A DNA stretch of 64,000 nucleotides from assembly GCA_015183035.1 (NCBI GenBank), contig JACZZP010000008.1, positions 744,001 to 808,000 of the forward strand, given 5' to 3'. Shown piece after piece: positions 1 through 12,834 of this stretch. This DNA comes from Meloidogyne chitwoodi (taxonomy: Eukaryota > Nematoda > Chromadorea > Rhabditida > Meloidogynidae). The notes below the pieces were generated by a model. The model was not told the DNA's origin and did no database searches. It saw nothing but the letters and a program-made list of their open reading frames with translations. The stretch's first letter is position 1; each line of letters starts with the position of its first letter. A program made the translations under genes and the position numbers.

Positions 1-807
1 AAAAAATTATTTTTCCTATCAATTATTGCCCATCTGAGCTTTTTTTATTTTTTTTTAATAATTAAATTATTTAAATAAAATTAATTTTTGCAAAAATTAA
101 TTTTATTTATTTAAATATAAAAATATATTAGGACCAAAATAATTTTTATTTATTTATTTTTTTTAATTTTACAAAAAAAATATTAAATTTAATTTAAAAA
201 GACCCAATGAATTAAAAAATAAATAAATAATTTTTAATTATTAAAAAAAATAAATTAAATTAATTTCCTTTAAAAAATTTATTTTATTTATTTTTTTGTT
301 TAATTTAAAAGAAATCTGATACATTAAAAATAAATATTTTTTTTTTATTTGTTAAATAAAAAAGGAAGAAGATAATATTTTTAGTCAATTTTATTTTTTA
401 ATTTATTTCCTTATTTTTATTTTTTTAAATTAAATTATTTAAATTTAATAAAAATAATATTAATTTATTAAAAATTAAAAAATAAATTTATTTATTTAAA
501 TATTTTTTTTTAATTTTTTAAATTAAAAAAAACTGAGATAAGTTAAAAATATATAGGTATATATTCCTCACATTTTTATTTAAATATTAGTCCATTAAAA
601 ATTAAATTTAATTAATTTATTTATTTAAAGACTTTAATATTTTTTATTTAAATTAAAAATAATTATTTTAATATTTAATTTTATTTATTTAAAGGACCTT
701 TAAAAAAATTATTTTAATTAATTTTAATATTTAATTTTAGTTTATTTTTAGTTTATTTTTATTCAAATTTAAAATTAAATTTAAATTAAATAATTTCAAT
801 TATTTGT
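1..807. other. AT-rich flank without a recognisable gene
   Basis: Almost pure A/T with long A and T runs. No open frame with coding character was seen on either strand. It may contain the promoter and 5' UTR of the GPCR that starts at 808, but no specific element could be picked out. Confidence 0.6.
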
Positions 808-3800
808 ATGGAGTGTGGCCCCAATGAGCCAGCATTATTTAATTTTGAAAATAATTCTACTAGACAATTTATTCATTCTTTAGTTTTATTTCAAAAGTAA
901 TTATTAATTTAATATTTAAATTTAAATAATTTAAATAATTATTTAAGAGGATATGCACCAATTCATGGAAGAATTTGTGTATTTTTATGTCTTTTTGGTT
1001 ATTTTATATTTTTAATTTAAAATAATATTTTTTAAGGTGTAATAACAAATTTAATTCATTGTGTAGTTCTTACTAGACCACAAATGAGGCAATCCGCTGT
1101 TAATTCTATTATGGTAAGATATTAATATTTTTTTAAAAATAATTTAAAAAAATATTTTTATTTTTTAATTTTAATAAATAAATTTAAAAAGACTGCAGTA
1201 GCTCTTTGTGACCTTGGAACAATGGGCTCTTATTTAATTTATATTTGGCACTTTGTCCTTGGAGGAGAAACTTCTTGGTAATTAAATAAATTAATTAATT
1301 TATTTTTAATTTTAAATTAATTAATTATTTAAAAAAAGTTCAAATACCCAAACAAATATTTGGATGTATTTTCTTTTATTACACATTTTTCTTTCAATTT
1401 TATTACACACAGCAACACTTTGGTTAGCCGTTTTAATGGCATTTCTTAGACGAATGACTTTAAATAAAAATATACTTTATAGGTAAATTAATTAAATTAT
1501 AATTAATTGAATAAAATAATTATTTAAAAATAATATATAAATTATTTTTAATTATTTATTTTTAATTAAATTTTAAAAAAATAAATAAATATATATGTAG
1601 GTAAAAATGAAAAGTCGAGGAATTTCCTTTATTAAAAAAAATTTAAATTTATTTAAAAAAAGAAAAGATTAAATATCCTTTTTTAATTATACCTTATTTA
1701 ATTTAAAAAAAAAATAAATAAATAATAAAAATTAAAAAATAACTTTCCAGTACTTAGAGAACAACTCCCTCACTAATTTTAAAAGGAGAGTTTAACTGTT
1801 TGTCCAAAATTTATTTTTTTCTTTCAAAAAATACTTTTACCCTTTATATTTTAATAATTAAATTATATTAAAATTAAAATTAAATAATTATTTTAACAGT
1901 AAATGGCAAAGAGTACCCTTGGCTAGAAGATTATCTTTAACAATTATATTTTTTATTTTGTTTCTTTGTATACCTTCATTAGCTGTACATCAAGTAATTG
2001 AATATCCCCATGCTAATTGGAAACCTTCAATTTTATGTCAAAATGTTTTTTTATTAAAAAATTATAGTGAACCAATATTTACAATTATTATAAGAAATTC
2101 AGCTATGGCCAATGGTTGTTGGCTTTTTAAAGCTAATTTATGGTTAACTGGAATTTGTTTTAAGGTAAAACATATTATTAATTTAATTTATTAAAAAATA
2201 AATAAACATTTTAAAAAATAAATAAACATTTTAAAAAATAAATAAATATTTTTAAATAAATAAATATTTATTTTACCCTTACCACTTAAGAGGAGTGTGT
2301 GACCTTCTAACATTAATTTCTCTATAAATATTTTTTTTATTCATAAAATTTTTAAATAAATAAATAAAATGGACACTAATATAAGTAAATTAAACATTTT
2401 AACAAATAAAAAAAATTCCGAAAATTTTAGTCCTTAAAAAAGACAAAAAAGTCATTTTATCCCTTTTAGGTATTTTAATATTTTTATTTAATTTTTAAAT
2501 AATTAAATGTCCATAAATTTTAAATTTTCTTATATTTATTTTTTATTATAATATTTATAAAAAATTAAATAATTTAGGTAATTCCTTGCCTTTTACTTTT
2601 AATTCTCAGTGCTAGTCTTCTTCAAAGACTTAGACAAGCAGAAAAAAAACGTTGCCAACTTTTACTTAAACAAATTGGTGATTCTTCTAATGGAAGAAAT
2701 TCTGTTGATATTTTAAAAAAACAAAAGCAAATAAATGGAGCAAATGTTGGACATAGAAAGTTGGAATTTATTTATTTATTCAGTTTAGGTCACAGAAATG
2801 GAGGTCAAGTGAGCGGAGCGCGAGAAATTATAACACTGGAACGGTTAGTTCATTTTAAGTGATTATGATATTTTTAAATAGAGCAGAAAGTCTTCTACAA
2901 AATATCAAAAAACTAGAATTTTTGTAAAACTTCAAAATAAGTTGTAGTGAAAAAACCTCCAAAAATGTATATTCTCAAAACATTTAGTTTTTTGGCTACA
3001 ACTTTTTTTCTATTTTTCAAAAAATTATCTTCTTTTGATATTTTATAGCAAATTTTCTGCTCTATCCAATGGTATCATAATCACTTAAATTGACTAATCA
3101 TTCAGTTGTTATAATTACTGGCACTCAGTTCCGTTCAAGTTTACCTAAAGTGGATAAATTAAAAAATATTTTTATAAAATTTTCTAAAATTTTTTAATTT
3201 ATTTAATAGAATGAATGCTGACAGAACAACAGGACTTTTATTAGCAATTCTTTGTGTTTTTCTCCTAACAGAATTACCCCAAGGACTTATTGCTATATTA
3301 AATGCAATATATACTGCAGATGTTCATCGTTTTATTTATTTAACTTTGGGGGATGTTTTAGACCTTCTTTCATTAATTAATTCTTCTGTTAATTTTGTTT
3401 TATATTGTTTAATGTCTTCACGTTATCGACAAACTTTTTGTTCAATTTTTCTTCCAATTAAAATTTGTAGACGGTAAAATTATATTTTTAATTTTTAAAG
3501 AAGAATTTCTGTTCAATAATTTAAAAATAAATAAATATAATATTTTTTAATTTAAAGTTGTGTTGCTTCAGCACCTGCCCACAGTTTTATGTCAGAAAAA
3601 CAATTTAATGAAAATTGTGATGAAAGAGAAGGCAAAGAAACGCTTACCCAAAGACTAGCACAAAGGAGAAGGTTTTTATATTTATTTAAAAAATAATAAT
3701 TTTTTATTTTAATAAAATATAATTTAAAAAAGAATTTTCTTATAAATTTTAATATTTTTTAAAATTATAAAAAATAATAATTTTATTAAATTCCAAAAAA

Positions 3801-4022
3801 AGGTCAACTCCAAATCTTCGTCTATTACAAAGAATTGAAAGTCATCAAAGTCAGACAAGTATGAATGATTGGAAAGAAAAAAGACTACAAAGAAGAAGCT
3901 CTAATTTACCACAAAGAAATCTTTTAAAAATATTAGAACCTTTTGAAGAAAATGAAAGAAGACAACAAATAAATAATATTTCTTCATCTAATTATTTACT
4001 TACTCCAAATGCTGGATTTTAA
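808..4022 (+). CDS. dmsr-like: DMSR-like (myosuppressin receptor-related) rhodopsin-family GPCR, ten exons
   Basis: Ten exons splice into one open frame of 496 residues: 808-896, 948-997, 1037-1113, 1192-1277, 1339-1482, 1900-2164, 2578-2759, 3210-3473, 3558-3671 and 3803-4022. All introns have GT..AG ends. Seven hydrophobic segments are visible. TM1 follows a GYAPIHGRICVF stretch and runs into GVITNLIHCVVLTR. The TM6 region has DRTTGLLLAILCVFLLTELP, and TM7 has LLSLINSSVNFVLYCLMSSR. The helix-6 TELPQG motif and the NSSVNFVLYCLMS form of NPxxY are typical of nematode DMSR and insect myosuppressin receptors, so the product is probably a plasma-membrane receptor for an FMRFamide-like peptide. 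A long basic cytoplasmic tail (last two exons) follows. The ATG was chosen because it precedes N-glycosylation site NNS and the TM1 lead-in. The tail exons were duplicated elsewhere in the window. Exact ligand unknown. Confidence 0.88.
2780..3152. repeat. Inverted-repeat element in GPCR intron 7
   Basis: The two halves are reverse complements. The segment around 2843-2900 (TTAAGTGATTATGATA then TAGAGCAGAAA) is mirrored at about 3040-3105. The ends share TTTAGGT. Single-arm relatives occur at about 16018-16115 and 36120-36220. No clear target duplication was found, so the ends are approximate. Probably a non-autonomous DNA transposon relic. Confidence 0.6.
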
Positions 4023-4790
4023 AATAATTAATTAATATTTATTTAAATAATTTTTAAACTGTGATTATACTTATTAAACATTTATTTACTTAAAGTCTAT
4101 ATTTCTCAATTTAATAAAAAAATTAATTTTAATTAAAAAAAGGGAAAAGTGCAATTTTAACTTAAGACATTTATTTTAATTTAAATATTTTTAAATTTTT
4201 AATATTTGCACTTTTTACATATTAAATAATATATTTCTTAATCAAGATTAATTAATTAAATTAACTCAAACAATATAAATGCACTAAAAGAGACAAATAA
4301 ATAAATGGGCTCTTTTTGTGTTAAATAATTAATTAAAAATTATAGTTAAATTTTTATAAAAATTATTCGAGGATATTCAGTAAATTAAAAGTATAAAATT
4401 TAATTTAGTATTACACGGTTATTTTCTATATTTTATAACTTTGAAAGCCTTCTTTTAAATTTTTTTAATTTTTTTTTTAATTTTTAGATTAACATTTTTT
4501 ATAAATTTAATATTGAGTTTGATCAATGCTTTTTTCTTTTTTTTTTGCCGCTTTCAATAAAAAGTGCCTTACCAATGATCAAAATATAGATTAATAAATT
4601 ATTTTAAATTTTTTTATATATCTTCAATTTATTAGCTACCCAAAACACATTTTTTATTTTATTTAAAATTTATAATAAAAAATGTTTTAAAAATATCTTT
4701 TATTATTTTATTATTTTTTAATTTTAGCTGTTGTTTATTTAAATAATTATTTTTATATTAAATTACCTATTTGTTTGAAAAAACAAAAAA
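4023..4790. other. Intergenic AT-rich stretch
   Basis: Lies between the GPCR stop and the start of the UGT-like gene. The first 70 bases after the stop are also present downstream of the two GPCR tail copies at 11138 and 20100, and homology ends near 4093. Nothing else recognised. Confidence 0.5.
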
Positions 4791-7700
4791 ATGATTCTTC
4801 ATTATTTTCTTTTTTTATTTTTAATTATTTTTTTGATAAAACAATCAAATGAAATGATGGAAGGGGAAAGTAGTAGTACTAAAATAGAAGAAAAGAAGAA
4901 ACATGTTTTATTTATTGCACCTTGTTTCAATAAATCTAATTATGAAAAAAATAGAATATTTGCTGAATTGTTGACTGAACATTACTTTGTGGTAAAAACT
5001 ATCATTTATTTAAATATTAATTAATTTTATTTTAGCATTTTGTAATTATAAGAACTGGCGAAATGAACAATTATCCTTATACTTCAATTAATACAAATAT
5101 ATTTAATTATAATCGCCAAAAATTGTCTAAAAATACACATGAATATATTAATCTTAAAATAAAAGAAAATTTTAATTATGATAATGAGATTGATAAAATT
5201 TATAATAATCAATCATACACTGCCTTTAGAGGTATAAAAAACATTTTTATTTTTATTACTCAAAAATTCACTCAAAATTTAACAGATATATTACTTGAGA
5301 AAGGTGATTTTATTCAACGAATGAAAAATTTCAAGTTTGCTATGGCATTTTTTGATACAATAGATATGGGAGCATTATATCTTTTCTTAACTATTGAAAT
5401 TAGAAATATTTTTGGAATTAGTAATAATCAACATTTACCTCAACAATATATATTCAATTATGAAAATAAAAATATAGTACCAGCAATTATTCAAGGTTTT
5501 AGGGTTTAAATATTTCTTAATATTCTAAAATATTAACTTCGTATTTCTTTGCTTTTAAAATTTTTAAATAAAGTTACTAAATTGTCTGGTTTAAAAACAA
5601 AAACTGAAGTCAAGTTAATGATAAAATTCTGAGGGTTTCACCAAACAAATTAATATATTACTGCTCCAACAATTAGCCAATAATACCTTTACTCTCCCAT
5701 ATTAAAAGGGCCGTGTGGTGACGATATAAAATATAGCTTAATCTTCTTTTAAAATAAAATAAAAATTAGAAAACAATAAAAGCTTTTAGAAAACATCGGT
5801 GAAGAGAAACAAAATGAAATTAATTCTGAATTGATTACATATGACGCTGTGTTCAAAAAAATGGTTAAAATTTAATTTAAAAAAAATTAAAAATAATTTA
5901 TTTAGGACGATTGGTTAATTCAAAATATGTCCGAAAGTTTAAAATTTTTTGGAGATATTATTAAAAATATTTACCGAAGGAGAATTAAAGGAATATTTAT
6001 CAACAGTGATGAATTATTAACAACTTTTCCAGTAGGAATAATAAAATATATTAATCTCCATTATGTTGGTGGAATTCATTTAAATAATGTAAAAGAAATA
6101 GAAATGGTTAGTTTAATTGTTTAAAACTTTTTAGTACTAGACAGGCTCGAACCTGTGACCTTTCTTCACATAATCAAATGCTCTACCGACTGAGCCACCG
6201 AGGCGACTTATTACTCTTTCTTTTAATATTCCTTTAATCTCGATAAACGTTTAAATAAGCTAAAATGTACAATATATATTTATAATAAAAATTCCTTTTT
6301 AGAATGAAACAATCAAAAATTCAAATAAAGAAAATATTCAAGTTATTGTAGATTTTGAAAATTGTTTTGAAATTTTAATAAATGAAAAGAATCTTTTTAA
6401 TTCTTTTTTGGACGCTTTTCATATAATTTCTGAAAATTTGAAGCAAAAAGGACAAAAAGTTAACTTTATTTATAATTGTGAAGTATTTAAAGAGGATTTA
6501 AATGAATTTAAAAATAAATTAAATAAAATAGAAATAGAGGTTATACATTCATCTAAAGAGTTGAAAAGATCAAAAGAAGAATTATCTAAAATATTAATAA
6601 AAAAAGAGGAAGATAAATTTAATATATTAAAAAAAGAGATTGAACATTTATCTAAATTGTTTGAAGAAACAGAGAAATATTTACTTGCCGAGTTGGAAAA
6701 AATGGGAAAAATAGAGGAAGATAAATATAAATTATTAAAAAAAGTGTTTAAATCTTTTTCTGAAGAATTAAAAAAAATAAAAGATTTATTTGAAGAAACA
6801 AAGGAAGATAAATTTAATAAAATAAAAATTGTGTTTGAAAATTTATCTATATATGTGAGAAAATCTGAAGCAGATTTATCTGATGATTTTAAAAAAATCG
6901 AGGAAGATAGATTTAATAAAATAAAAGAAATATATAACAATTTATCTGAAATGTTTAAAAAAGAAAAGAATGATTTATATAAAATGTTTAATATAAATAA
7001 ACAAATTAATACTATAATAGATAAAGCATTTGAATATTTAAATGATAATGAGTTGACTAAATCAATGGAAGATATATTTAAAAAGATGAAAAGAGTCGAA
7101 GAAGGGAATACTTATTTTATGCAAGATGAATTGGGTAAGTTTAGATAAAATAGAGGTCTTAAATAACATCCTAAGTTAACACAAGCATTACCCCGTTTCG
7201 TTGATGTTAATCAATGAAAAGCTAGGAAAACAAAACAATAAGATCATTTAAAGAGTGGAATAGCCACAGTCGTCCAAGATTCAAAGAAATAGAATTCTAC
7301 CAAATTTTTAAGAGACAGGGCACCAATCTTTGACACTGTATATATCATAACTAATAAACACTGTTTTCTTTATTGGTACAGAATAAATTAGGAAGACTAT
7401 TTTTGCATTTATTGCTTTATTTTATTTATTGCTTTAGTTTCAGGAGTATAACTCTATAATTTTTTGTTTCCAGCAAAAGGCAAAACAAGCTTAATAATTT
7501 CCAACTGCACTGATTCACAAGTTATTGAAGCTATTGCTTTTAATGTTCAAATTCTTTGTTTGCCTACTGACCAATATAAAGAATTAAAAATTCATCATGA
7601 TATCGATAAATTTGTTCAGACTTCTAATTTATCTAAAGGATTAGGAAAAGAAAAGATAGATGAGACAAAAGATAAAAACTCTTCTACAGGGTCATCAAAG

Positions 7701-8210
7701 TCTCAAATAATTGAAGAAGACAAAATATTAGAACAAACAAGTGAATTTGTTAATCAAATTAATAAAGAAGGTACATCAACCTCCAAAACTATCAAAATAA
7801 ATTCACCCTCTACTTCAAAAAGAGAAGAAATAAAAGGAAAGAATATTTCTTCTCCAACAAGTCCAAAACAAAAAAAGTCTCTATTTTGTGGTTTTTGTAC
7901 TAAAAGAAGCAAAAGAAATGTTACTAATTTAAATATTAAACAAATTGTAAACTCTCTAGAAATGATTAATGGCTATTTAAAAATTGAAGATATTGTAAAT
8001 GCTTTAATTGAAATGTTGACAACAGAAAAGTAAAAAATTATTAATTTTGGACTTTCGAAAAATATATTTTTTTTCTTCAGATATAAGATAAATGTTTTTA
8101 AAGCATTTAACTATTTTCATCAAAAATGGCAAAATAAAACACCTAAGGATGTTTTTCTTGATGAAGTTAAAAAAGTTTTTTCAAAAAATGAAGCAATTAT
8201 GATAAATTAA
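4791..8210 (+). CDS. Divergent UGT-like protein with large coiled-coil insert
   Basis: Seven exons join in frame to 817 residues: 4791-4991, 5036-5495, 5790-5863, 5906-6106, 6303-7134, 7474-8029 and 8081-8210. The N-terminus has a hydrophobic signal-like segment, then HVLFIAPCFNKS and RIFAELL, which resembles the start of UDP-glucuronosyltransferases. Near residues 240-290 an ELLTTFP...LHYVGGIHL stretch resembles the UGT middle region. About 215 residues follow (roughly genomic 6480-7100) made of Lys/Glu-rich heptads built on an EEDKFNKIK...LSEELKK unit. The exon at 7474 resumes with TSLIISNCTDSQVIEAIAF and ILCLPTDQ, a degenerate version of the UGT donor-binding loop (THGGQNS..EA...P). A Ser/Thr/Lys-rich low-complexity stretch comes next. 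Because the catalytic signature is poorly kept, activity is doubtful. It could be a pseudo-enzyme or a secreted lineage-specific protein. Confidence 0.62.
6129..6205 (-). pseudogene. tRNA-like sequence in an intron
   Basis: On the minus strand a good A box (TGGCTCAGTCGG) and a perfect B box (GGTTCGAGCC) are correctly spaced, and the D stem (GCTC/GAGC) and T stem (ACAGG/CCTGT) pair. The 5' GCCTCGG does not pair with the 3' CTAGTAC acceptor half, and no clean anticodon stem is seen. Most likely a tRNA pseudogene or tRNA-derived SINE head inside intron 4 of the UGT-like gene. Confidence 0.5.
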
Positions 8211-8577
8211 AGAAATAGTGGGAAAATTTAAAAAAAAAATACAAAAAAAATTAAAAAATACAAAAATTAAAAAAATTCTTAGCACTTTTATCTTTGTACA
8301 TACATATTTATTTTAATTTTTCTTATGGTTAGTATTAGAATAAATTAGAGTAGCACGAGACCGAGTTTTTAGTAAAAGTGGGGATTAATTTTTTTATTTA
8401 AACAATAATTTAATTATTTTATTTGCTTTTAAGAAACAATAAAGAGTAAATTAAAATTTTTTTTAAATTTACATTTAAATTTTATAATAATATATTCAAG
8501 TTTTATAATAAACGTTTACTATCTTTTAAAAGCAATACTTAAGAATATCACAATTTAATTAAAAAATAATAGTTTTA
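8211..8577. other. Convergent intergenic stretch
   Basis: A 3' flank shared by the UGT-like gene and the collagen gene. AT-rich, with no repeat or gene recognised. An AATAAA-like poly(A) signal could serve either gene. Confidence 0.4.
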
Positions 8578-9974
8578 TTATTCTGAATAACCGCCGCTTG
8601 GTTTTGGATTTACTGCTGCTGTTGACCTTTAATTTATTAAATATAATATTAATTTTTAAATTATTTACTGTTCATTTGCAGTCTCCGCTACATTTGGTTT
8701 ACTAGATGGGGAAGCTGCCGAAGGGCGATCTCCCTCATATTTATTATTAACTGGAGAAACTGATGATTCAGCATTACTCTTCTGAATTATTAAAGTGATA
8801 AAATTATTAAAAAATAATAATAATATTTACAGAAATATGCTCCATTGGTGCGTAGTCAGTCAAAGCATGATGTGAAGATCCGCCAGTACGACTGCTAGAT
8901 AAAAGAACTTCGCCTGTTCTCGGAGGACAAGGACAATATTCCGCTGAAATATTATTGAGAAATTGTACAAATAAATGGATTTACCATCAGATCCTGGTAC
9001 TCCTTTCCCTCCTGATTTGCCAGGTTGACCTGGTTGGCCAGGAATTCCAGGCGATCCTGAAGGTCCAGGAGGACCTGCTGGACCAGGAGTTCCAGAGGGA
9101 GGAGAACTGAGAAAATAATGATAAATTTTCTTTTAGTATGTTTATAAACTTACGCTCCCGATGCTCCAGCTTGTCCTGGTGGGCCTGGAGGTCCAACAGG
9201 GCCTTTATGTCCAGGCTTTCCTTGACCATGCATTCCTGGATTTCCTGGTTTTCCAGCTTCACCTGGCTGTCCTGCAAGTCCAAGTGGTCCTTGATCGCCA
9301 GCAGGACCCGGGGGACCAAAACCTCCATTTTGACCCATCCTTCCAGGCATTCCAGGCTGAATGATAAATTACAAGCAATTTTAATAATGTAGAAATGTAA
9401 ACAATTTCTAAAATTACCATCCCTGAAGATCCAGGAGGTCCTACAGGTCCAATCCCTCCAGGCAATCCAGGTGCACCAGCCGGACATTTAACACATCCAT
9501 TTTGTGTAGGATGTGATACTTCACTTGGTGCACTATCACTTCCAGCCTTTCCAGCTTGTCCATTAGTCCCATCCTCACCAGGAATTCCATTTTGACCTTT
9601 TTGACCAGGAGGACCAGATGGACAATTATTTGGTTGCCTTCCACAATTACACTGACCTTTAAATAATTTTAAGATAATTAAGTAAAGAATAGGTTACCCT
9701 GCTGCTGAGGAGCTTTTTGTGTTTGTTCGTATTGTCTACGTACTCTTTGTTGTCTATTGTCAAAATTGTTCGATTCTTCCATTAACTGTTGCCAAGCATC
9801 ATTTGCAATTAAATTAAAGTCATTTAAATCATTATGAATTTCAGAATATAACAAATTTAAATCATTAAATAGGGAGAGTATAATACAAATAAAAGTAATT
9901 GTGATAAGACCACATGCAGAAATTGATCCAGAGATGAGTGTTCTCTCAGAAAATATTTTAACAACAGAAAACAT
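8578..9974 (-). CDS. Cuticle collagen
   Basis: Minus-strand gene with at least six exons. The first (9974 down to about 9700) starts [19 protein letters not shown], contains one hydrophobic membrane segment, and has [10 protein letters not shown], the basic homology-box-A/furin-type site of nematode cuticle collagens. Later exons carry Gly-X-Y blocks separated by Cys-containing interruptions ([35 protein letters not shown]), such as [15 protein letters not shown] at about 9290-9330. The last exons give an acidic Ser/Pro/Asn tail. Using the donor inside CAGTAAAT near 8667 gives the ending [11 protein letters not shown], a classic cuticle-collagen C-terminus. Reading through instead would stop after NEQ. 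Such proteins are secreted, trimerise and are crosslinked into the exoskeleton. The opposite-strand open frames here are shadows of the Gly/Pro codons. Confidence 0.92.
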
Positions 9975-10497
9975 TGAAAATTCTTTGCAATTTATTCTTC
10001 TGTTTTAAAAATAAATAAACTTAAATAACCATTATTAACCCTTGTTCTGCTTTATATATGTAGTACATTAAAATCTTTTTTATATAAATAAATATTTTTA
10101 TTTTCCTGTTTTAGATTAATACAAATATCAAAACAAATAAAAAGTTTTTTTGATTTCTTTGCTATCCGCCTTTTTTATATTTTACTAGAATATTAATAAA
10201 AAGAGAGTAAAAGTGAAAGTACAACAAAATATTACAGAGAAAAGTCTCTTATTATATTCTCTAAAATTATTGGATTTGATCGGGAATAATGCAGGAAATG
10301 AATAAAGTATATTAATGTTGTAAAGAATTTGTGTCATTTTTTATGACATTTTTTTAAGATAAATTAATCCAGTGGATGGGTGTGTAGCATAATGTTGGTA
10401 TAGAATTTTTGGGAGAGTGAGTCGGGGAGATTGCTTAAAAAATTCTTTTGAGGGATTTCGCGGAGGAGTGTTTTTGTTCACTTTTTCTTCCTTTTAA
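9975..10497. other. Collagen upstream region
   Basis: About 520 bases between the collagen start and the left copy of the GPCR tail. It probably holds the collagen promoter. A short GC-richer tract lies at 10370-10480. No gene recognised. Confidence 0.4.
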
Positions 10498-11203
10498 ACT
10501 TTGTAGACGGTAAAATTAGATATTTTTTTAATAATTTTTGTTCATAATTTAAAATAAATAAAAATAATATTTTTTAAATTAAAGTGTTGCTTCAGCACCT
10601 GCCCACAGTTTTATGTCAGAAAAACAATTTAATGAAAATTGTGATGAAAGAGAAGGCAAAGAAACGCTTATTCAAAGACTAGCAAAAAGGAGAAGGTAAA
10701 AAATACTTTTTATTCGTGTCCAGACATTTCGTCGAACAAAATTGCACGACATTTCGTCCAAACGGAAAAAATCGTAGGCTCGGGTAAACGAAATGTAGTT
10801 TTTTGCCGTAGAGGCGAAATGTCGTGCAATTTTGTTCGACGAAATGTACAGATCCCTTTTTATTTTAATAAAATAATTTACAAATAATAAAATAATTTTA
10901 TTAAATTCCAAAAAAAGGTCAACTCCAAATCTTCGTCTATTACAAAGAATTGAAAGTCATCAAAGTCAAACAAGTATAAATGATTGAAAAGAAAAAAGAC
11001 TATAAAGAAGAGGCTCTAATTTACCACGAAGAAATCTTTTAAAAATATTACAACCTTTTGAAGAAAATGAAAAAAGACAAAAAATAAATAATATTTCTTC
11101 TACTCATTATTTGCTTACTCCAAATGCTGGATTTTAAAATAATTAATTAATATTTATTTAAATAATTTTTAAACTGTGATTATACTTATTAAACATTTAT
11201 TTA
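10498..11203 (+). pseudogene. Truncated copy of the DMSR-like GPCR 3' end (left arm)
   Basis: This matches 3463-4093 of the intact GPCR: the last bases of exon 8 (TGTAGACG then GTAAAATT), the next intron, the last two exons and about 65 bases past the stop. It has no upstream exons. In the last exon a Trp codon is changed to TGA (the GATTGAAAAG context near 10981), and two bases are lost at the exon-9 junction. A palindromic element interrupts its intron. It shares derived bases with the right-arm copy (ACAAGTATAAATGATT, GAGGCTCT, TACTCATTATTTGC), so both copies descend from one earlier copy of the parent. Confidence 0.9.
10715..10855. mobile_element. Palindromic MITE, 9-bp target duplication
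   Basis: Arms ACATTTCGTCGAACAAAATT and its complement bracket the element, with a second GACATTTCGTC copy just inside. Flanks CTTTTTATT at 10706-10714 and 10856-10864 are identical, consistent with a 9-bp target duplication. The element is absent from the equivalent intron in the right arm and in the parent GPCR. It is non-coding and non-autonomous. Confidence 0.8.
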
Positions 11204-11298
11204 CTCATCTTTATTGAATAATAATTTTGTCAATTTCTTAAGATTTATTCAACAAAAACAAATTAAAAATAACTTCAGATCGTCACAAAAATGTCAAC

Positions 11299-12495
11299 TT
11301 AAAAAACATTTAACCTTAAAATACTTCTTGCTCCCTCTCTAACCATATGATGAACCTTCGCCAACTTAAAGTACATAAGAAGCGATTTGAGAATTACCAA
11401 AACAACTAAAATTGTTTATTATTTTTATAACTAAACATTCGACTTTTAAAAATTCCCCAATCTCTAATTAAACCAATAAAAAAGTAAAAAATACCATCGG
11501 CAAACAAATTCCACGCATCTCCGTCAAAAATCTCCATTGTTGTATTACGGCAAACTGAATGACAGTTGCGAAAAAACACTGCAAGAATGTTCCTTTTGAG
11601 AACCACAATAGTCTCCTAAAATTAAAGCGAATCAATTGATTTTTTAAATTAGAAATAGATAAACAAACCAAAGCATAATCCTCATTATTAGGCCAAGCAT
11701 GATCCTGTAAGACCTAAAAGTAAAATAAAACCTTAGAAAAAATATTCTTAAATTTACCGCAGCCAATCCCATCAAGAACCTCTTTCCAACGCTATAAGTG
11801 ATCACATTGTAAATACCTATAAAATTAAATATAATAAAATTATCAAAAACTAAAGAATTAAATAAAAACCAGTTAAATATTACCAGAAAAACGGAGGCCC
11901 TAAAGTATAAAATTACCAAACATAAACTCAGAAAATTAGATACATTATAATAGGTTTCACGTTTAGCAGAAACTAAAAAATTGTTCCGAAATATTCTTAG
12001 AATGTATAAATGGGAACTTTAGATTTACTTTTGAACAATTTAATTAAATTTGCGTAAAATCATACCATTAAATGTAGCATTAATGTTCTGCAAAACATGA
12101 ACTGGTAGTCCAACGAAACTATCAAATCCATCGATCGCCTCCAAAACATTACCAAAAGAAGAAACCAAACGCTGTTTCACTGATGGTTGCTAAATAAAAA
12201 ATTAGAATTTGTATAAAATTAAATTTTTCTCATTTGACCCATCTAACTCACAGACAGATAAATGCTATAATTAACAAAAAATCAAAATTTCGCTCAATAA
12301 AAACTATTAAGTTATAGCGAACAAGGCCAAAGGAAAAAATATAAATTTCGTTTGGCATATAAATTTATACAGAAAACTAACCACCGGAGTGCTTCCTTCA
12401 AGTTCTGCAATACGATGGTTGAGAAGACGAATCTGTTCGTCACGAAGGCGAATTTGTTCATCACGACGACGAATATCTTCAACATTACCACTCAT
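11299..12495 (-). CDS. Orphan coiled-coil protein, left-arm copy (apparently intact)
   Basis: Six exons join in frame on the minus strand. Exon 1 (12495 to about 12382) encodes MSGNVEDIRRRDEQIRLRDE and continues as a short Arg/Glu heptad coiled coil with RDEQIRL twice. Later exons encode SVKQRLVSSFGNVLEAIDGF, GIYNVITYSVGKRFLMGLAA, LQDHAWPNNEDYAL and ETIVVLKRNILAVFFRNCHS, continuing to ...DAWNLFAD. The final exon gives a basic tail ending RSILRLNVF. The family was not recognised. The compact multi-exon structure, intact frames and near-identical partner in the other arm suggest a real gene. It could be a domesticated or still mobile element gene, or a lineage-specific regulator, but no catalytic motif was seen. 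Confidence 0.6.
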
Positions 12496-12834
12496 AACGA
12501 TCTTTTTATTTAAAACAACAAATATTTAAAAGTCTAAAAATTTAAAAAATAAATTTTACACTTAAGGTGACTTATGAATCAGAGACCTTTTTAAATTTTA
12601 TCAAGAGAAATTTATTTTGTTTTACTAAAAATTATAAATAGTTACCTAATTTACAACAACAAAACTGAAAAAATAAACGCGAGGAAAAAAATTAAAAAAC
12701 GCGAGGGCATAAATTAAAAAAAAATGAATAATAACAAAAGTTAAAATCATCGATTTATATAGCATGTTTTTGTCTCAAAATAAATTAAAATATATTGGCA
12801 AAATGTTTAGCGATATTTAAAGTTTAGCAGTTTA

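Noticed and set aside
6470..6940. Minus-strand Ser/Asn-rich ORF opposite the coiled-coil exon
   Set aside because: It is the complement of Lys/Glu-rich heptads; the plus strand is joined in phase to exons on both sides.
9138..9392. Plus-strand ORFs opposite the collagen gene
   Set aside because: They are shadows of Gly-X-Y codons; the minus strand gives a complete collagen with correct splice junctions and ending.
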